In this document: positions 24,001 through 36,119 of the stretch, piece by piece
Layout: each line of letters starts with the position of its first letter
Numbering within the stretch: the stretch's first letter is position 1
Assembly: GCA_008508345.1 (NCBI GenBank)
Contig: QNGE01001033.1
Coordinates: 53,410 to 117,409 of the forward strand
Source of the DNA: Paragonimus westermani
Taxonomy: Eukaryota > Platyhelminthes > Trematoda > Plagiorchiida > Troglotrematidae
Direction of reading: 5' to 3'
Length of the DNA stretch: 64,000 nt
Notes under the pieces: model-generated
Database searches by the model: none
Seen by the model: only the letters and a program-made list of their open reading frames with translations
What the model was told of the DNA's origin: nothing
Translations under genes and position numbers: made by a program

Positions 24001-24250
24001 GACAGAAAACGTGGGGGTTAGAATAGAGAGAAGGTCGTGATGGAGGATTAATGTCACTGTTGGGAGAACGATAACTCCGGACACTTCCTGGTCGTTTATG
24101 CCGCGGATGGGGGTTAGTTGAATTGAGGGACCCTCCCCCTGAGACTCTGACACAAGTCTGACCTGCCAGACAACAGGATACGGGGTTTTCTCGAGGGACT
24201 CTACTCGGACCCAATACCCAAGTGTCCCACTTGGTCGTGAGGGGCTAGTC
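21056..24250 (-). mobile_element. RTE-like LINE, nearly full length, broken
   Basis: Reading 5' to 3' on the minus strand: an endonuclease start (FNVCTIRQVSRQVAMASTL, about 24,000) and an SAYAPT motif (about 23,740), both typical of APE endonucleases. A linker frame follows (22,812-23,222), then reverse transcriptase blocks AGFHFGRGCVDPIFT (about 22,400) and LDLNTVFDSVARNVLW (about 22,290). The catalytic YADD is at 21,982-21,993. The C-terminal region shares homology with 15,965-16,640. It ends with a TAATGATGATGATGG tail at about 21,056-21,072. Length near 3.2 kb, one ORF and a triplet tail suit the RTE group. Several stops and frameshifts interrupt the reading frame, so it is inactive. Confidence 0.8.
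21859..22474 (-). pseudogene. LINE reverse transcriptase core, with frameshift
   Basis: Two overlapping frames (22,196-22,474 and 21,859-22,191) carry consecutive RT blocks: the fingers block with GRGCVDPIF, the LDLNTVFDSV block holding the first catalytic Asp, and DLEYADDIVLIS with the catalytic pair. The segment between LLA (22,196) and the EVLEGALGEF stretch is replaced by unrelated sequence, so the block normally carrying the QGCPLSP-type motif is missing. This would remove polymerase activity. Confidence 0.75.
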
Positions 24251-27200
24251 TAGCCCGAGGGTGTAGTGATTAAAATACCGTCTGCTTCTGACCACTGTTG
24301 GCGTGAAGTGAACGTGTTCAAAGTTACTTAAGGCTTCTGATTGATATCAAACACTTTTCGACTGCACTGAGTAATACCCTCGTGTTCGTCGACCGGGGTA
24401 CTATTTGGTTGAGGGTGAATTTTTTTAACCCTCTTCCTCTTGATTAAGAAAACAGCAGCGCCGCAACCACAAAAATAGGTCCGCCGTATGGTCATAAGAA
24501 CATGTCTCACTAAATAAACACACCCACGCAGTCGGTAATGCGACGGACAAACGCACCAGTGCATTCCTTCTTCGTCTGCCTGTACCCCTTTGGCTTGTCT
24601 GACGAAGTCGCGCTTGGTAGAACCGATAACCTAGTCAGTGTAACGCGCAGTCAAAACCATAAAACGCGGACGGATTAAACTTGAGTTGCGTAACGCAGCG
24701 TGCTGCTGTGTTGTTGAAGCTGTTTTAGCTTTCGTTTGTGTAAGTCGTGTGCCTGACTTAGTGGGCCTTTGGATCATGTTCGTTTGTGCTGTTTTCTTCC
24801 ACAGGACTGTTGTGGGAACCTCCACTTCGGAAGAACGCTGTCCCTCGGTGTCGCCACGTTGCACCAAAGTTGGTGCACGGGTGTAACTGGTAACTCAGAG
24901 TGAAAACGGCCGGTTTGTGTGTTACAGTCAGAACATCCACCAGGATCTACTCCTCACTCATTCTGCTATCCCTGACATTGGCTTTGTTAGCCAGTCTCCT
25001 TCGTATTGGAGAAGGTATTCATCATTAAACGATCGCACTTGTTTTGGCAGGTAGACACCCTAGTTCGTTTTAGCTTATTCAAGGCACTGCGTTTTCTCGA
25101 CTGAAACTTCATCGCCCTGGTATTACATAAGGGGAGCATCTAAACGCGATAACCCCCGTAGTTGCGCGAGTACATTCATTAAAACCGTCAGGTTACTTTT
25201 AACGTTGTTTCAGCATAGATTTACCCCGATTCCGTATATTAATATGTAAATTTTACCGGCTGCCTTACGAAACTGCTGCAGTCCATAATACGAACAACTG
25301 CGATATTTATTCGGTGACTTTACCCTTTTCCTGCCCAGTCTGCTTAAAGAGATTCCGTGGCCAATTTTACACGGTAGAGCTATCACTGACAAGCCAAATA
25401 TCTTACGCATTTGGTGATATCCAAGTCTAGAACTCTGGTTTTATGACAGAGTATCCATCTTGTCGCTTGTTTCGCGTGCTGAACTGGAAAGTACCTTTTT
25501 CGGAAAGTCCTCTTCAGATGAGCCTCCTGAAGCACACTCGACGGCCTAGTTTATCCCGAGTGCATTAAAATCCACGGGGATAAGTACCTTGTTGCCAATG
25601 AAGCACCAGAGCTACAATATGCACAAATAACTCTCTCCTTACTTGTTTTAACGCTACTATTCACTAACTGCGTGTCTGGTATTGTCACAGCCTCACCGAA
25701 GTATTGGTTGTAGCACCGGGCCACTAACATAACGATGCCTAACCGAAAGCGTCCGTCTGTTCTGCAAAAGGTTAAATAACTGGGGACAAGTCCGTTTTAA
25801 TTGTGTCCAAACTCAATCAAGTCTCAGTTAATGCTGTAACAAATGACGCCGTTGATACTACACCCAATCCCACCCACCGGTTTCCGGTGCTGCATAAAGT
25901 GGTGAACGTCACCAGTACCACCACTTCGTAGCAACCATCACCTTGGGAAGATGAATTGTTCTCGGATCTTACATCTGACGGTGAGTCATGTTTATTAGGC
26001 TCGGTTTTAAGACCTATTCAAACCAGAAGAAGTGGATTACCTCCATAATTTGAACAGACGCTTTTAATTTTAGGGGTCCTGTAAACATTGAGTAGCCGTA
26101 GGTAGGCCCAAACAACTCTCACACCATTCCCTTTCAACCACCTATCCTAAGCAGTGTTGAGGATCTCCGCGTATCTATCGACGTTGACTATACTCACATG
26201 GTCGTAGTGTGTGGGCAAAGTAAAATGCTCGGCGCGTGTAAAATCGCTAATAAACGTACAGGCTTGTTTAGACCCAAACACTCAAATAAATTGTTTACAT
26301 TATAAGCGTATTTAAAGCTAAACGAACCGCATCATCCAGCCAACATGCCGGCTAAGTACCGACGCCAGCGACCAGCAGCCACTTGCCGACAGCGTTAGGG
26401 CTTAGGATACGCTAGTTGCCGGGTCCCCCACCGGTCATTGGGGGCAAAAATAAAAGATTAACAGCCTTCCTGATAGCATCGCAACTGATATCACCTCTCT
26501 GCATTCACAAGAGGTCAAGGATACGGTTTTATTCTAGAGTGCACTGGGGACTGTAACACCACCGCCTCAAAGTAACGCATAAGGTTCAAATCCAATGCTG
26601 GAAAACAATGAAAGCTGTCAAACAAGTCGTTCGAAAGTATTTTTGAATGTCAATTCTTACAATGCATGTGGCGGTAATAATGACCAAAAGTATACTGAAG
26701 ATTGTCTAGTCAGAAGGAATACACGGAGAAAAAAAACAAATTTCTGGAGCATCCTCGCTTTTTTATGGTTCATGCATGAACCCCACGTAGGCTTGAACAA
26801 CGTGGTCCATAGCGCGTGCACATTCTACGAACTTCCTGTTCGGTGCGTAAGCAGTAGAGTATTTCTACTTCTTGGTATTATGCGATTGGTGTTACAGAAG
26901 TATCGAATTAATGAGCGCAATCTATATAAAACTGATGGACTATATGTGCATTAGTGATTGTGTGAAGAATTGTGCATGCGTGGTCACTTGAGTGCTGTTG
27001 TCTTGGTTTCATTTTGACGGGCATGCACACTGCTTTTTTCTTGGTTTCTTGGTAAGCTTCGAGCTTTCTTTTTGTTTCTTATGGTCTTTTTCTTGTTACT
27101 TACACAAACCTGAAATTGTGCTTGCAGGTTACGGGCATCACGCAGACGGAACCTGATATCACAGAAAGCTGATGCCTAATATCGCGAAAAACTGGATTGG

Positions 27201-27375
27201 CAGGCTTACAGCCAATATGCTCTATGAACTGAACTATACTGAGAGATGTTTCAGTGTTCAGTGCGTTCACTCAGGGACTACTTGTAATGCTCGGGACGTT
27301 TGTAGATAAATTCTTTCCCCGCCATCTATGCGACGACTCAAAAAGGTCTCCTAACAACATGAAATGTAAGCATGG
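24251..27375. other. 3.1 kb without identifiable features
   Basis: Frames here are short or overlap on both strands (for example 24,631-24,867 minus, 26,595-26,954 plus) and match no family I know. The stretch at 26,380-26,450 is GC-rich and may be old repeat DNA. No RNA gene was seen. Confidence 0.4.
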
Positions 27376-27826
27376 TGTAGCGGCCTGGAGATTTCAGTGG
27401 CCTGCCTGCGGTATGATGTGTAAAATAGTTCCCAAGCTCATACCCAATTTAGTGCTCATCGCACCAAGTCGCTTTATCACCAGGTACGCAATTATCAGAC
27501 GCGAAAAACAAAAGGCCGTTGACGAGAGAGACCAAATCGTTATTCGACGAAATTTACAAGTGGTCTCTGATAGCACCATAAAAGACACCGACACGCGAAT
27601 TAGCTAGAGAGGCTAGAGACCTGACGTCGGCGAGCGAGTAAACCGGAAGAATGTGACACGTGTGTCCTTCGGGTTCGCGCCACAGCCACATGACGTAGAA
27701 AAACAATCGTACAGCATACATCATGCGAGCTTTCTTAATAGCCTAGGCACAATATGCACCTATGAGTTTTGGAACTATTTTACACATCATACCGCAGGCA
27801 GGCCAGTGGAATCTCCAGGCCACTAC
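27376..27826. mobile_element. MITE-like element with ~55-bp terminal inverted repeats
   Basis: The left end TGTAGCGGCCTGGAGATTTC and the reverse complement of the right end (TGTAGTGGCCTGGAGATTCC) match for about 55 bp, through CTGCCTGCGGTATGATGTG to AAAATAGTTCC. The interior has no transposase. A second copy lies at 57,555-57,957. Small size (about 450 bp), inverted ends and repetition fit a non-autonomous DNA transposon. No clear target duplication is visible (flanks catgg and aaggc), so the superfamily is open. Confidence 0.72.
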
Positions 27827-30800
27827 AAAGGCTAATGCAGAAACACTTCATGGTTTCCAAACAAGTAAAATCAAACAGTTCAATTTTACCCAAGTATATG
27901 AAGATACAACGCATATTTCGTAAAGGTTAAAGGAAGTATCGGTTGTTAGGTCACATACTCATCTTGCTTCTGCAGATTTACAACTGACCTCATTCATCGC
28001 ATGTATTTCTCTACGCTTATCTACTCTAAATATGTGATATAAGCATACGCCATATTTCTCAGTGCAAAGACATATTAATCAGTCTGAGGATATGCACAAC
28101 TATGAGATGTGTAACTCTAAAAACAAACACATCTGCACGAAAATCCGTAGAATTATTGTATATGGTCATGAGCGGTCCTTGGGGTTTATATCACATGGTC
28201 CATAGTAGTTTTTCTGAACACCCAGTTAGTGACGGTTAAAAGTAAATTACTACTTCCTTGGATGCTGTCAGTGACATTCCGTAAGGTGTTTTTCGGGAAC
28301 ATCAAATTTAGGCACGATTATTGAGACAGCATATCGCAGTTTCGTGGAAATGTTGGTCCCACACGAATGTACCACGGTATAGCCCATGGTTTGGGCAGTA
28401 TAAAAAACATCGGTTCACTAAAGATCGTACACACTGAGTCAATGCCACTTACAGTGTACTCAATCTCGTATACCCTAAGCATTTTATTACGCCCATATGC
28501 CTCAACCATGTAACTATAACCAACGTCGATTTCCAAAATATCAGAGCACCTTCCTTGTGGGACAAAAACACGTTTTGAATAAGTGACCCAAGCCCAATAT
28601 ATCCTACTATAACTTCCGTTGACCGATTCTCTCTTACGGAAGGTACATCTTCATACGATATGAGATGTTGGGAATCCGGTGGGGATCATCAATAGTACAA
28701 AAAACAGTCGGTTGACCGAATGAAAAACGCGTCTTATTTCATACATTTCTGGAAAGAGTATTTGCACCATTTTACTAAAATTCGATACAACTTCAAGTTC
28801 AGTGGATTTTCGGACAATTTACAAATAGAAGGAAATCTCCTCTTACCAGAAATACATGAAATAAGACGCGTTTTACTTTGTCTCGCAAAATAGTGTTCGA
28901 ACTTATCTCAGTGGCACGTGTTGTGAAGACATGCAAGGATGCACAGACGTTTGCTAGCTTAGCAACCCGCATATGTGGAGAGATGCGTATTGAAATAGGA
29001 AAAACATTTTTTAAGTACATATCACGTATACATGCTTATGACTATGCAACTACATAACGTCAGGTAATACATATACACATCTGCCATAATTACGGGAACT
29101 TCAATACACAAAACGAGATATGCACATACAAACATAATTATACAATTATCACCAAACGAATCGACGCATTTATATTTCTTTTTCTGTATAAATATACACA
29201 CTTAAGCCGGAAAATGTATTGTGCTGTTGATAAGTATGAATATTCTGACCAATCATTCTGAAAACAGACTTCTCTATTAACCAACCAGAAAATTCACCTA
29301 CTGAAAGTATTTTTCTCCGGATTAGGAAAGGAAACCACCTCAAACTTCCGAAAACAATGCCTTCACCATTGAAAACAAAGTGCCACCCGCGTAATGACCT
29401 TGGTAATATTGGTGTATTTAAACACGGAAAGCCAGTTCAGTTCCAACGGTCTTGGACAACATAAAGTCAGCGGCCTGCTTAGATCCAGTTTGTTCCTCGA
29501 GATCCATTCGTAAATCCATCCATACTGTAGTCCATGTTTCTGTGCAAGCGTCGGCAAGTTCAGTTGCACATTCGTCCTGGTGCTCGATTAATGTTATCCA
29601 GAGACTGACCGGACTGCGTTTTCTTTGGACACGACACGTGAATGTGATGAGCCATGGATTGGAATAAAAAAGAAATAAACGACAGGTCGTGCCTGCCCTG
29701 GAGGAATAAACTAGAATCGTACTTCAAATTGATACATGGTAGGGAAAAGTTTGTTCACACACTTGGCTAACTCCATCTGGAATACATTTGCTTTCGGGGG
29801 TCCCCAAATTTTGTTGGCAGTTTGTTCCACCAACTGTCTACCCGGTCGGCCAATAAGTTGAATTGAACAGTCAACCTTGATTTTGTTTTTTCAATTGTGA
29901 TTGTATGACTTTGTCATCCTTAAACCCGGTCACGCCAGAGACAAGCATGCTGGAAAACGTGCACTAGCATGATTCGCAATTTTGTCGACTTTGATAAGGT
30001 CGTCTCTAACTCTATGTCGTTCGAGTAAGGACAAGTCTGAAGTTGTGTAGCTCCCTCATATCCTCACCGTGCGTGTGTCGGGTTTTTGCTTTTTTCTTGA
30101 GAACGGAAACGTGTTGTCGAGTTGCAGTGAATAAACCTAGGCACAATATTTTAAGTGGGTATAAAGCACGACCAGGTAAATCGAACTAAAATCCGCCAGA
30201 CATGGTTGAGCGATCGCGTAATTCGGCTGATATAAGGCTAGCCGTATTTTTCGCGCGGCTGGGGCCCAAACGGCAGACAGGTCAAGCGTACTATGGACAT
30301 CAATACACAAACCTCTTGTTTGCTGTTTCGTTGCTAGTTCAACTGTCTGTTTCTATGCATTTCTTAGATCCATGTGGTTAACTGGAGGGCGTTAGAGAAG
30401 GTATGACATTCAGGACGTTGAACGGCAAGCCCAAATTTAGTGTTTATTTGCAGCTGTTAAAATGTGCCTCTGGAGGGCGTCCGATTCCGACGCGCTTCTA
30501 CCAATCCTCTTGTTTCTGCACGTAAGTAATACGCGATGACTTGGTTGTCGGTTACGTGGTTCATGTACGTCAGGTCCACGTAACGAGGAACCGCCCTCCG
30601 AAGCTGCACCTCCCACTCTCATTTTGTTCGACTACTTATCTAGAAGCTCCTGCACCCACCCTCAGATTGTAACCTATACCCCAGCTTCTCGTAACTCACA
30701 ACCCAATGGCCCGTGAATAATAGAATTGGAGGGCTTTCGAAACCAGAATAGCAAACTTCGATCACTTCTTGTCTATCCCGCCTCCCTGCGTCAAAGCTCA

Positions 30801-31839
30801 GAATTGCCAGCAGATTGGTAAAACAGGTTCCATCGTTTAGAAGGCCGCGTGGGAGAACTTAGGAAAATTTCCGCACACAAGACTCTGCGGATCGTCTTCC
30901 GTCCAATGACAACACTGGTGAGAAATTTCTGACATCTGATCGATTATCATCTTCGAATTTCGGAAGTGTGGTGAACTACTCTCGGATCCTGGCTTCTACG
31001 CCTACAAGTAACGTGAGACTAGACACTTGAGCGGAAGTCCGGGCAGCGATTTGGTCAGAGTCTTTAGATGGTCGGGGAGATGTTGTCCCATTCTGTGGGC
31101 TTCGTACTGCTCAGCAGGAACATCCAGTGTTCAACTTTGTAAAGCGTAATGTCCTCGTCCACCATGGACGCACGTTTGACAGGTGTCCCGTTATTAGCTG
31201 AGCAATGAACATTTTGAAACTGTGTGGTATAGTTTTCCATAATGTTCTACCCAGTGAACAGTTTACCCATCCCATAGGAAAATTTGATCCAAACTTTTGT
31301 TTTGAGGAGGACTTGAACTGGACAACAACGTAAAATCTGGTAGAATTCTGTTTGATGTCGTGTCAGACTAAGCACATACATCACGCGGGTTCCCCGTGCC
31401 GCCTCAATGATTCCGTCTCCAGCTCTTTCTACTTCGTGGAGCTTTAAAACCCTCTTGTGCAGTGTATGGCTTGCAGATCGCACACCTAAGCTGGGAAGTT
31501 GTCTTGACCGCGAGTCGAAACCATCTCCCCCGACCCCTCACAGTGAGGACGAGTGATTGCACCATACTACTCGTACCCTACTATTCGGCAGTGGGGCAAG
31601 AGCATGGACTTTGACATCGAGTTGACCGCGGGAAAAACACAGGTGACATTGAGGTACATCATCACATGAAATGGTTCTTGCTACACGGTGGATATTGAAC
31701 ACTGGCGTCCGCGGCAACCGACACGTTCTGAGACGAGTGTTGTGCGCATGTGTGTTTTTGTTCGTGGTCTTGGTGGAACGCGTAACCCATGGATTGGTTT
31801 TCCGAGTGAACAACCCTTGTGCCATCCGCGTTATTGGCT
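27827..31839. other. 4 kb mostly without identifiable features
   Basis: Very AT-rich from 27,900 to 29,700, with one short inverted repeat listed separately. From 30,300 to 31,800 GC content rises and the sequence probably includes the 5' flank or a lost LTR of the Ty3/gypsy element to the right, but no repeat partner was found downstream of that element. Confidence 0.4.
28722..28874. repeat. 29-bp inverted repeat with ~95-bp spacer
   Basis: The left arm AAACGCGTCTTATTTCATAC (28,724 onwards) and the right arm around 28,846-28,873 are near-perfect reverse complements over 29 bp. The spacer is AT-rich. It could form a hairpin or be the ends of a very small element. No other copy was seen in the window. 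Confidence 0.65.
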
Positions 31840-31879
31840 CGCAACAATTGGTGCCGTGACCATGATTGGGGGTTGAAGA

Positions 31880-32566
31880 TCCAGTGGGTGCGGCCGTTTG
31901 AAGATGGAGAATTTTGGGGGTTCCTGGGGGATTTCGAGGAACTGGAGAAGGCAGTAGCAGTCAAGGCCAAACGGTCGAGGCTAGGGGCCCTGCAGATCCT
32001 GCTCAAAGGCAGGGCGAAAGCGGTCCTGGATGTGGCACGAAGGAGCCTTGCGAAGCTGCGGTGAGCAGAAGCGGACGAGGTGCCGATCGCAGGGATTCGG
32101 CAGCCAAGCCAACTGCCAGGAGACAATCAAGCAGTTCAGGGACAGCAGGCTCGGACAAGAGGGCGGCGCCCTTGCTTACGTCATGTCCATGCAGGCAGCG
32201 TTGTCAACGGCCCTACAACGTTTAAAGCAGTACACGGGATACTTAGTGTTGACAGATAAGTTCACGCCAACAACAGTCGGGGATCAGCTCAGGATGGTTC
32301 TCATCGCACACAAGATCACGCCGGAACAGTTGGCTGATGCCGCTCGGAAGTTGTTGACAAGAAAATTCCCGAAAATCGACGACCTGGAGGCAGGCAAACC
32401 AAGTGAAATGAGTGACACCGGAAGCGCAGTGAAAAGATTAACGCGGAAAAGGGCGGATTCGGAGGTGAAGAGGGATATAACCTTGGCGATGTCTGTTATT
32501 TGTACGGAAGACGTGTACGCTGGTGAAAACTTTGCTCGCACCGTAAAAGAAGGCGCGCGTAAATAA
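31880..32566 (+). pseudogene. gag: gag of the decayed Ty3/gypsy element
   Basis: The first frame reads VRPFEDGEFWGFLGDFEELE with a following LQILLKGRAKAVLDVARR, a pattern common at the start of capsid-like Gag domains. The frame then shifts near 32,060 and continues to 32,566 through LRMVLIAHKITPEQLADAAR. No plus-strand zinc knuckle was found. The frame change separates the two halves, so the protein cannot be made whole. Assignment rests on position before pol and general resemblance. Confidence 0.6.
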
Positions 32567-32639
32567 AGTTCTCACTGTTTGTTTTAGTCCAAGAACGGAG
32601 ATGCGGTGATGGAGGCGGTTGATAACACAGCTATTAAGG

Positions 32640-32790
32640 CTATGTTAGTAATCAACGGCAGTTATGAGTGGCGTTCCATTGGCAGTGAGACCACGATTTC
32701 ATTGACAAGCTCCAAGCCAGAAAGGAATGTTCAGCCTTGCGCGATGGTCGTTCGTGAAGTCGATATAGCATTATCTTGGTCGACAACCGG
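32640..32790 (+). repeat. Direct repeat unit, copy 1 (partner at 34,105-34,220)
   Basis: The translation includes EWRSIGSETTISLTSSKPER. The partner 1.45 kb downstream encodes EWCSIGSETTVSLNSFKPER in the same orientation, so the DNA is duplicated. The antisense CsRn1-like fragment lies between the copies. The repeated peptide probably belongs to the protease-RT linker of the host element. Confidence 0.65.
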
Positions 32791-33140
32791 ATTCTCGTGA
32801 TAAGCATCAGATCAGTCCTCGTGAACACACAAGTACCATGGAGCCTACCGTGGTGTCTTGTGTACGAGAAACAGGGTGCGTCTCAAGTACCATGACGTTA
32901 GCAAGCGAGCGACTATCTTCACATACTTGCCAGACTTCCGACATTTCAGGCACCGTTTGAAGTAGTGAGACCCAACAACTACAATACGGGCCGATGATTC
33001 TAAGTTGGAGCTTACGATCAAAATTAGCAAGGCTACGATTGGTCTATCTGGTGTCAAGCTGAGTTCCGTAGCTGACACCGGCGCGCCAGGCAACAGTACG
33101 TGGTATTATATGAAGCCTGTGAAGGCAGACAGGATGTAGA

Positions 33141-34120
33141 CTAGTAAAATACAGTCGGAAATCTGTCGATTAGCAAATTAAACGAACCTAATTTCTCAGG
33201 GCTTTGATACACGAAGTTAGCTGAAACCGAACCAATGAAATTCCGGCTAACGGTAGGCTTTCTTGCTTGGTCGACCAGATGGTATTCGTCAAAGTCTACC
33301 AAAAGATCGAAGTGATAGAGAAGATCGACGCTGATCATCGTTGACGACCAAGAGAATGTAGCAGAAAAGTCCACGACGATCTAGGTACGTGAGAACGCTG
33401 GCCGAAAGCTGATAGTGTTTCCTCTGGATGAACGAAGATTCGATTTGACCGATTGGTTAAAATCATGTAACCCAGGTGGAACCACATTGACCTCAGCACC
33501 AGTGTCGATGAGGTACCGTTTCAGAACCTTCACAAATGGCTAATCACAGAAAGTACGTTTAGGAAGCCGCCTTTGAGATTAATCTGTCTTGCTTGTTGAC
33601 TGAACCAATACTGCAGAGTTGTTGACATCGACGAATTGGTTAGAGGATTGTTAGTGATACCGACACTGAACAGGATTAGCGTTTGGCCGCGTTGGGTTGA
33701 GTACATACATTCCTGGAGGGCTGCTGTGTTGTCGAGTGGGGTAGTCCAGCGTGACCTAGAAAGTTGCATTGTTGAAGCCTGTAACTGTTTAGTAAGGCCA
33801 TCAATGTTAGCGGTCGAATTGGTGATCGGTCCATGACTAACCGAAGCGGTTTGAGAAATGTGAAAGAACGTGTCGGCTGACTCTGTCAGGAGCGCTTCAA
33901 GGTTACCACTGTTTGTTTTGAATACATTTAAGCAATCACTGTAGTCGAATATCCTCAAAGAATATCTTCTGTTACTGTGTCTTGCCTGTCTACCGCTGCA
34001 TTTGATAGTTGACAGTCACCGAGTTCAATGGTGCTTAAAATTTGAATAGTGCGTTCGTGATCTGGCAGACAAACGCACTTAATTACTGTAGAACTTAGTG
34101 GCATGTACGGTGTCTTGGAA
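33141..34120 (-). mobile_element. CsRn1-like gag-protease fragment, antisense inside the plus element
   Basis: On the minus strand: a Gag stretch ending in STIELGD (about 34,030); LTKQLQASTMQLSRSR before a CMYSTQRG region that resembles the degenerate CHCC motif of CsRn1-type Gag (about 33,700); a protease active site LIDTGAEVNVVP with Asp at 33,504-33,506; then VDLLYHFDLLVDFDEYHLVD (about 33,290), the protease-to-RT linker. Domain order equals that of the intact-length CsRn1-like element at 45,041. Several frameshifts are present. No RT follows at lower coordinates, so only about 1 kb of the element remains. Confidence 0.68.
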
Positions 34121-34230
34121 TGGTGTTCAATTGGCAGCGAGACCACGGTTTCATTGAATAGCTTCAAACCAGAAAGGAATGTTCCGCCTGGTTCGATGGT
34201 CGTTGGGACAGTCGGTATGTTTACTCTCAA
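34105..34230 (+). repeat. Direct repeat unit, copy 2
   Basis: Same orientation and same peptide pattern (SIGSETTVSL, KPERNVPPGSMVV) as 32,640-32,790. After this copy the plus element continues toward its reverse transcriptase. It overlaps, on the other strand, the beginning of the CsRn1-like fragment. Confidence 0.6.
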
Positions 34231-34719
34231 AGGTGATAGCCTGGCAGAATATTGTGTCAGAATCGATGGTCACGTAGTCAAGCGAACTTCCGTCATTTTT
34301 CCCAGACGCACTAAAAGCAGATTTACCTAACCTGTTTGTTGCCGTGATTGATTTGGAGCATGATAAATTCGTAACGAGGTATAAGGTAGTTCCACTATTG
34401 AGAAAGCACAAAGTCCAGTTTGGACAATTTGAGGCAAACACACCCAGAGCGACTCAAACTTGTAACAGTCAGCTGCTGAGTCAGGTGATACGCAAATTTC
34501 TGGGATTGTTCACTGCGGATCAGAACCCGTGTGACTCTAATGACTGAACTGAACTCGAAATCTCTATCGAGCGAGAGCGATTCCGATCATATGGCCCCCG
34601 AAGAACTCCAGTACACATGCGGTCTAGAATTGAACGAAAACCGAGAGGCATACTGAGAAAATAACTAATCGATGAGGCGGATATCCCGTTCAGTTCTCCT
34701 GTCCTTCTGGTGAGGAAGC

Positions 34720-35630
34720 TTATCGGTAAATTTCAATTTTTGTGTGGACTTCAGACGGACCCGCGAGATTACGGTTAATAAAGTCGTGGCAGCGGTGGCG
34801 GAGATTTCTATTCAAAGCTACAGAACTCCAGGATACTCATAGTTTTGGACTTGCGGTCCGGATATTGGTATGTTCCAATCAAGCATACAGACCGAGATAA
34901 AACAGAACTCACAGTGAGAGGAAAGCAACTCCGCCTCAAATATATACTGTTCGGGCTGTCAGACGCCCTCTTCACGTTCAGACGATTGATGCTGAAGATG
35001 CTAGACGAATTTAGGAATACGGTAATACTTCTTAGTCACAGGGTCGGTCAGGGTGAAGTCCAACCAGTATCAGAGAATCTTCTGACAATCGAGGATATCA
35101 CGGTGCAAACATTGAGGAAGACATTGCTATACTTCCTTGGTAAAGTTGGGTTCTACAGTCGCTTTTTCGAATTCTTCCATGGCCTCGCGAGCCCAGTACA
35201 CGGAATTCTGAAGAAAGATTGTCAGATTCACTGGTCAGCGAAGGCCAATCTAGCGTGTATCGAGACCCAACGACTAACGAAGTGGGGACAGCTGACCTTA
35301 AAACTTTCAGTGGCTTGATAGAGCTTCGTTGTCGCAACGGATGCGGGTGATGTGGGAATCTGAGCTATACTGAAGCAGGGAGATGGTTTTATGGAAAATG
35401 TCAATCGGGTATTAAGTCCTGCCGAATGGAACTACTCGATGACAGAGGAGAAATGTCTGGTGATTGTGTGGACCTTGGAAATATGGAGGCCGTTTGATTA
35501 GATTGAATTGGCTAAAGACCCCCGGGGAAAACTGGCTCGTTGGGCATCACAGCTACAGAGGTACGACTTTGTACTTCGCCGTGTAGATGGGAATGAACTG
35601 TGTGCCCGAGTTGCTTGCCCGAACGCAAAA
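34720..35630 (+). pseudogene. pol: Reverse transcriptase and RNase H of the decayed Ty3/gypsy element
   Basis: LDLRSGYWYVPIKHTDRDKT (34,845 on) and YILFGLSDALFTFRRLMLKM are the RT block with the first catalytic Asp and the following fingers-palm blocks. The segment that should hold the YxDD pair is absent: the frame jumps to the connection block KVGFYSRFFEFFHGLASPVH (about 35,140). RNase H follows with ATDAGDVGI (35,336 on), [20 protein letters not shown], and then KDPRGKLARWASQLQRYDF. Between them the stretch carrying the usual TDH motif is missing and a TAG is present. Both enzymes would be dead. Confidence 0.75.
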
Positions 35631-36119
35631 CCTGCATAAGATCCACAAGGACGTGAACGGAGTTAACAGTGTCGAACTGCAGAGTGACCGCGGAAAGCTA
35701 AAAGCAGCACAGAAGATAGATGCAGCAATGCGGGCGGTGAGTGATCGTCTTTTGTCGGAGAGGCAGCCGTCAGAACACCAGAGGAATCCGGGAATGAAAG
35801 CTTTCGGAATGCACCGGGCAGATTTGGGGCTGAATACTCGCAGCACTCATAATTAGGGACTTTGAATACGACCCAAAAATCGTGCTTGAATTGAAACGCT
35901 AGTAATAAGGAGAAGAATTGGTACCGGTAGCAGTAATTAGTTGCTGTTTACGGGTTGAGAGGTCGAAGTTCTGGGTATACAACAGCATCAAAGAAATCAC
36001 CGTCTGTTATCAGTTGATCCTATTAGCACATGCAAAGCCACAAACTATATGTTGATTGGTGCAATACGGAACAAAAAATCTGACGAATAACGGAGGGCAA
36101 AACACTGAGATTGATCGAC

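Noticed and set aside
26595..26954. 119-codon plus-strand ORF
   Set aside because: No recognisable domain, no splice or promoter support, and low-complexity Lys/Thr content near its middle.
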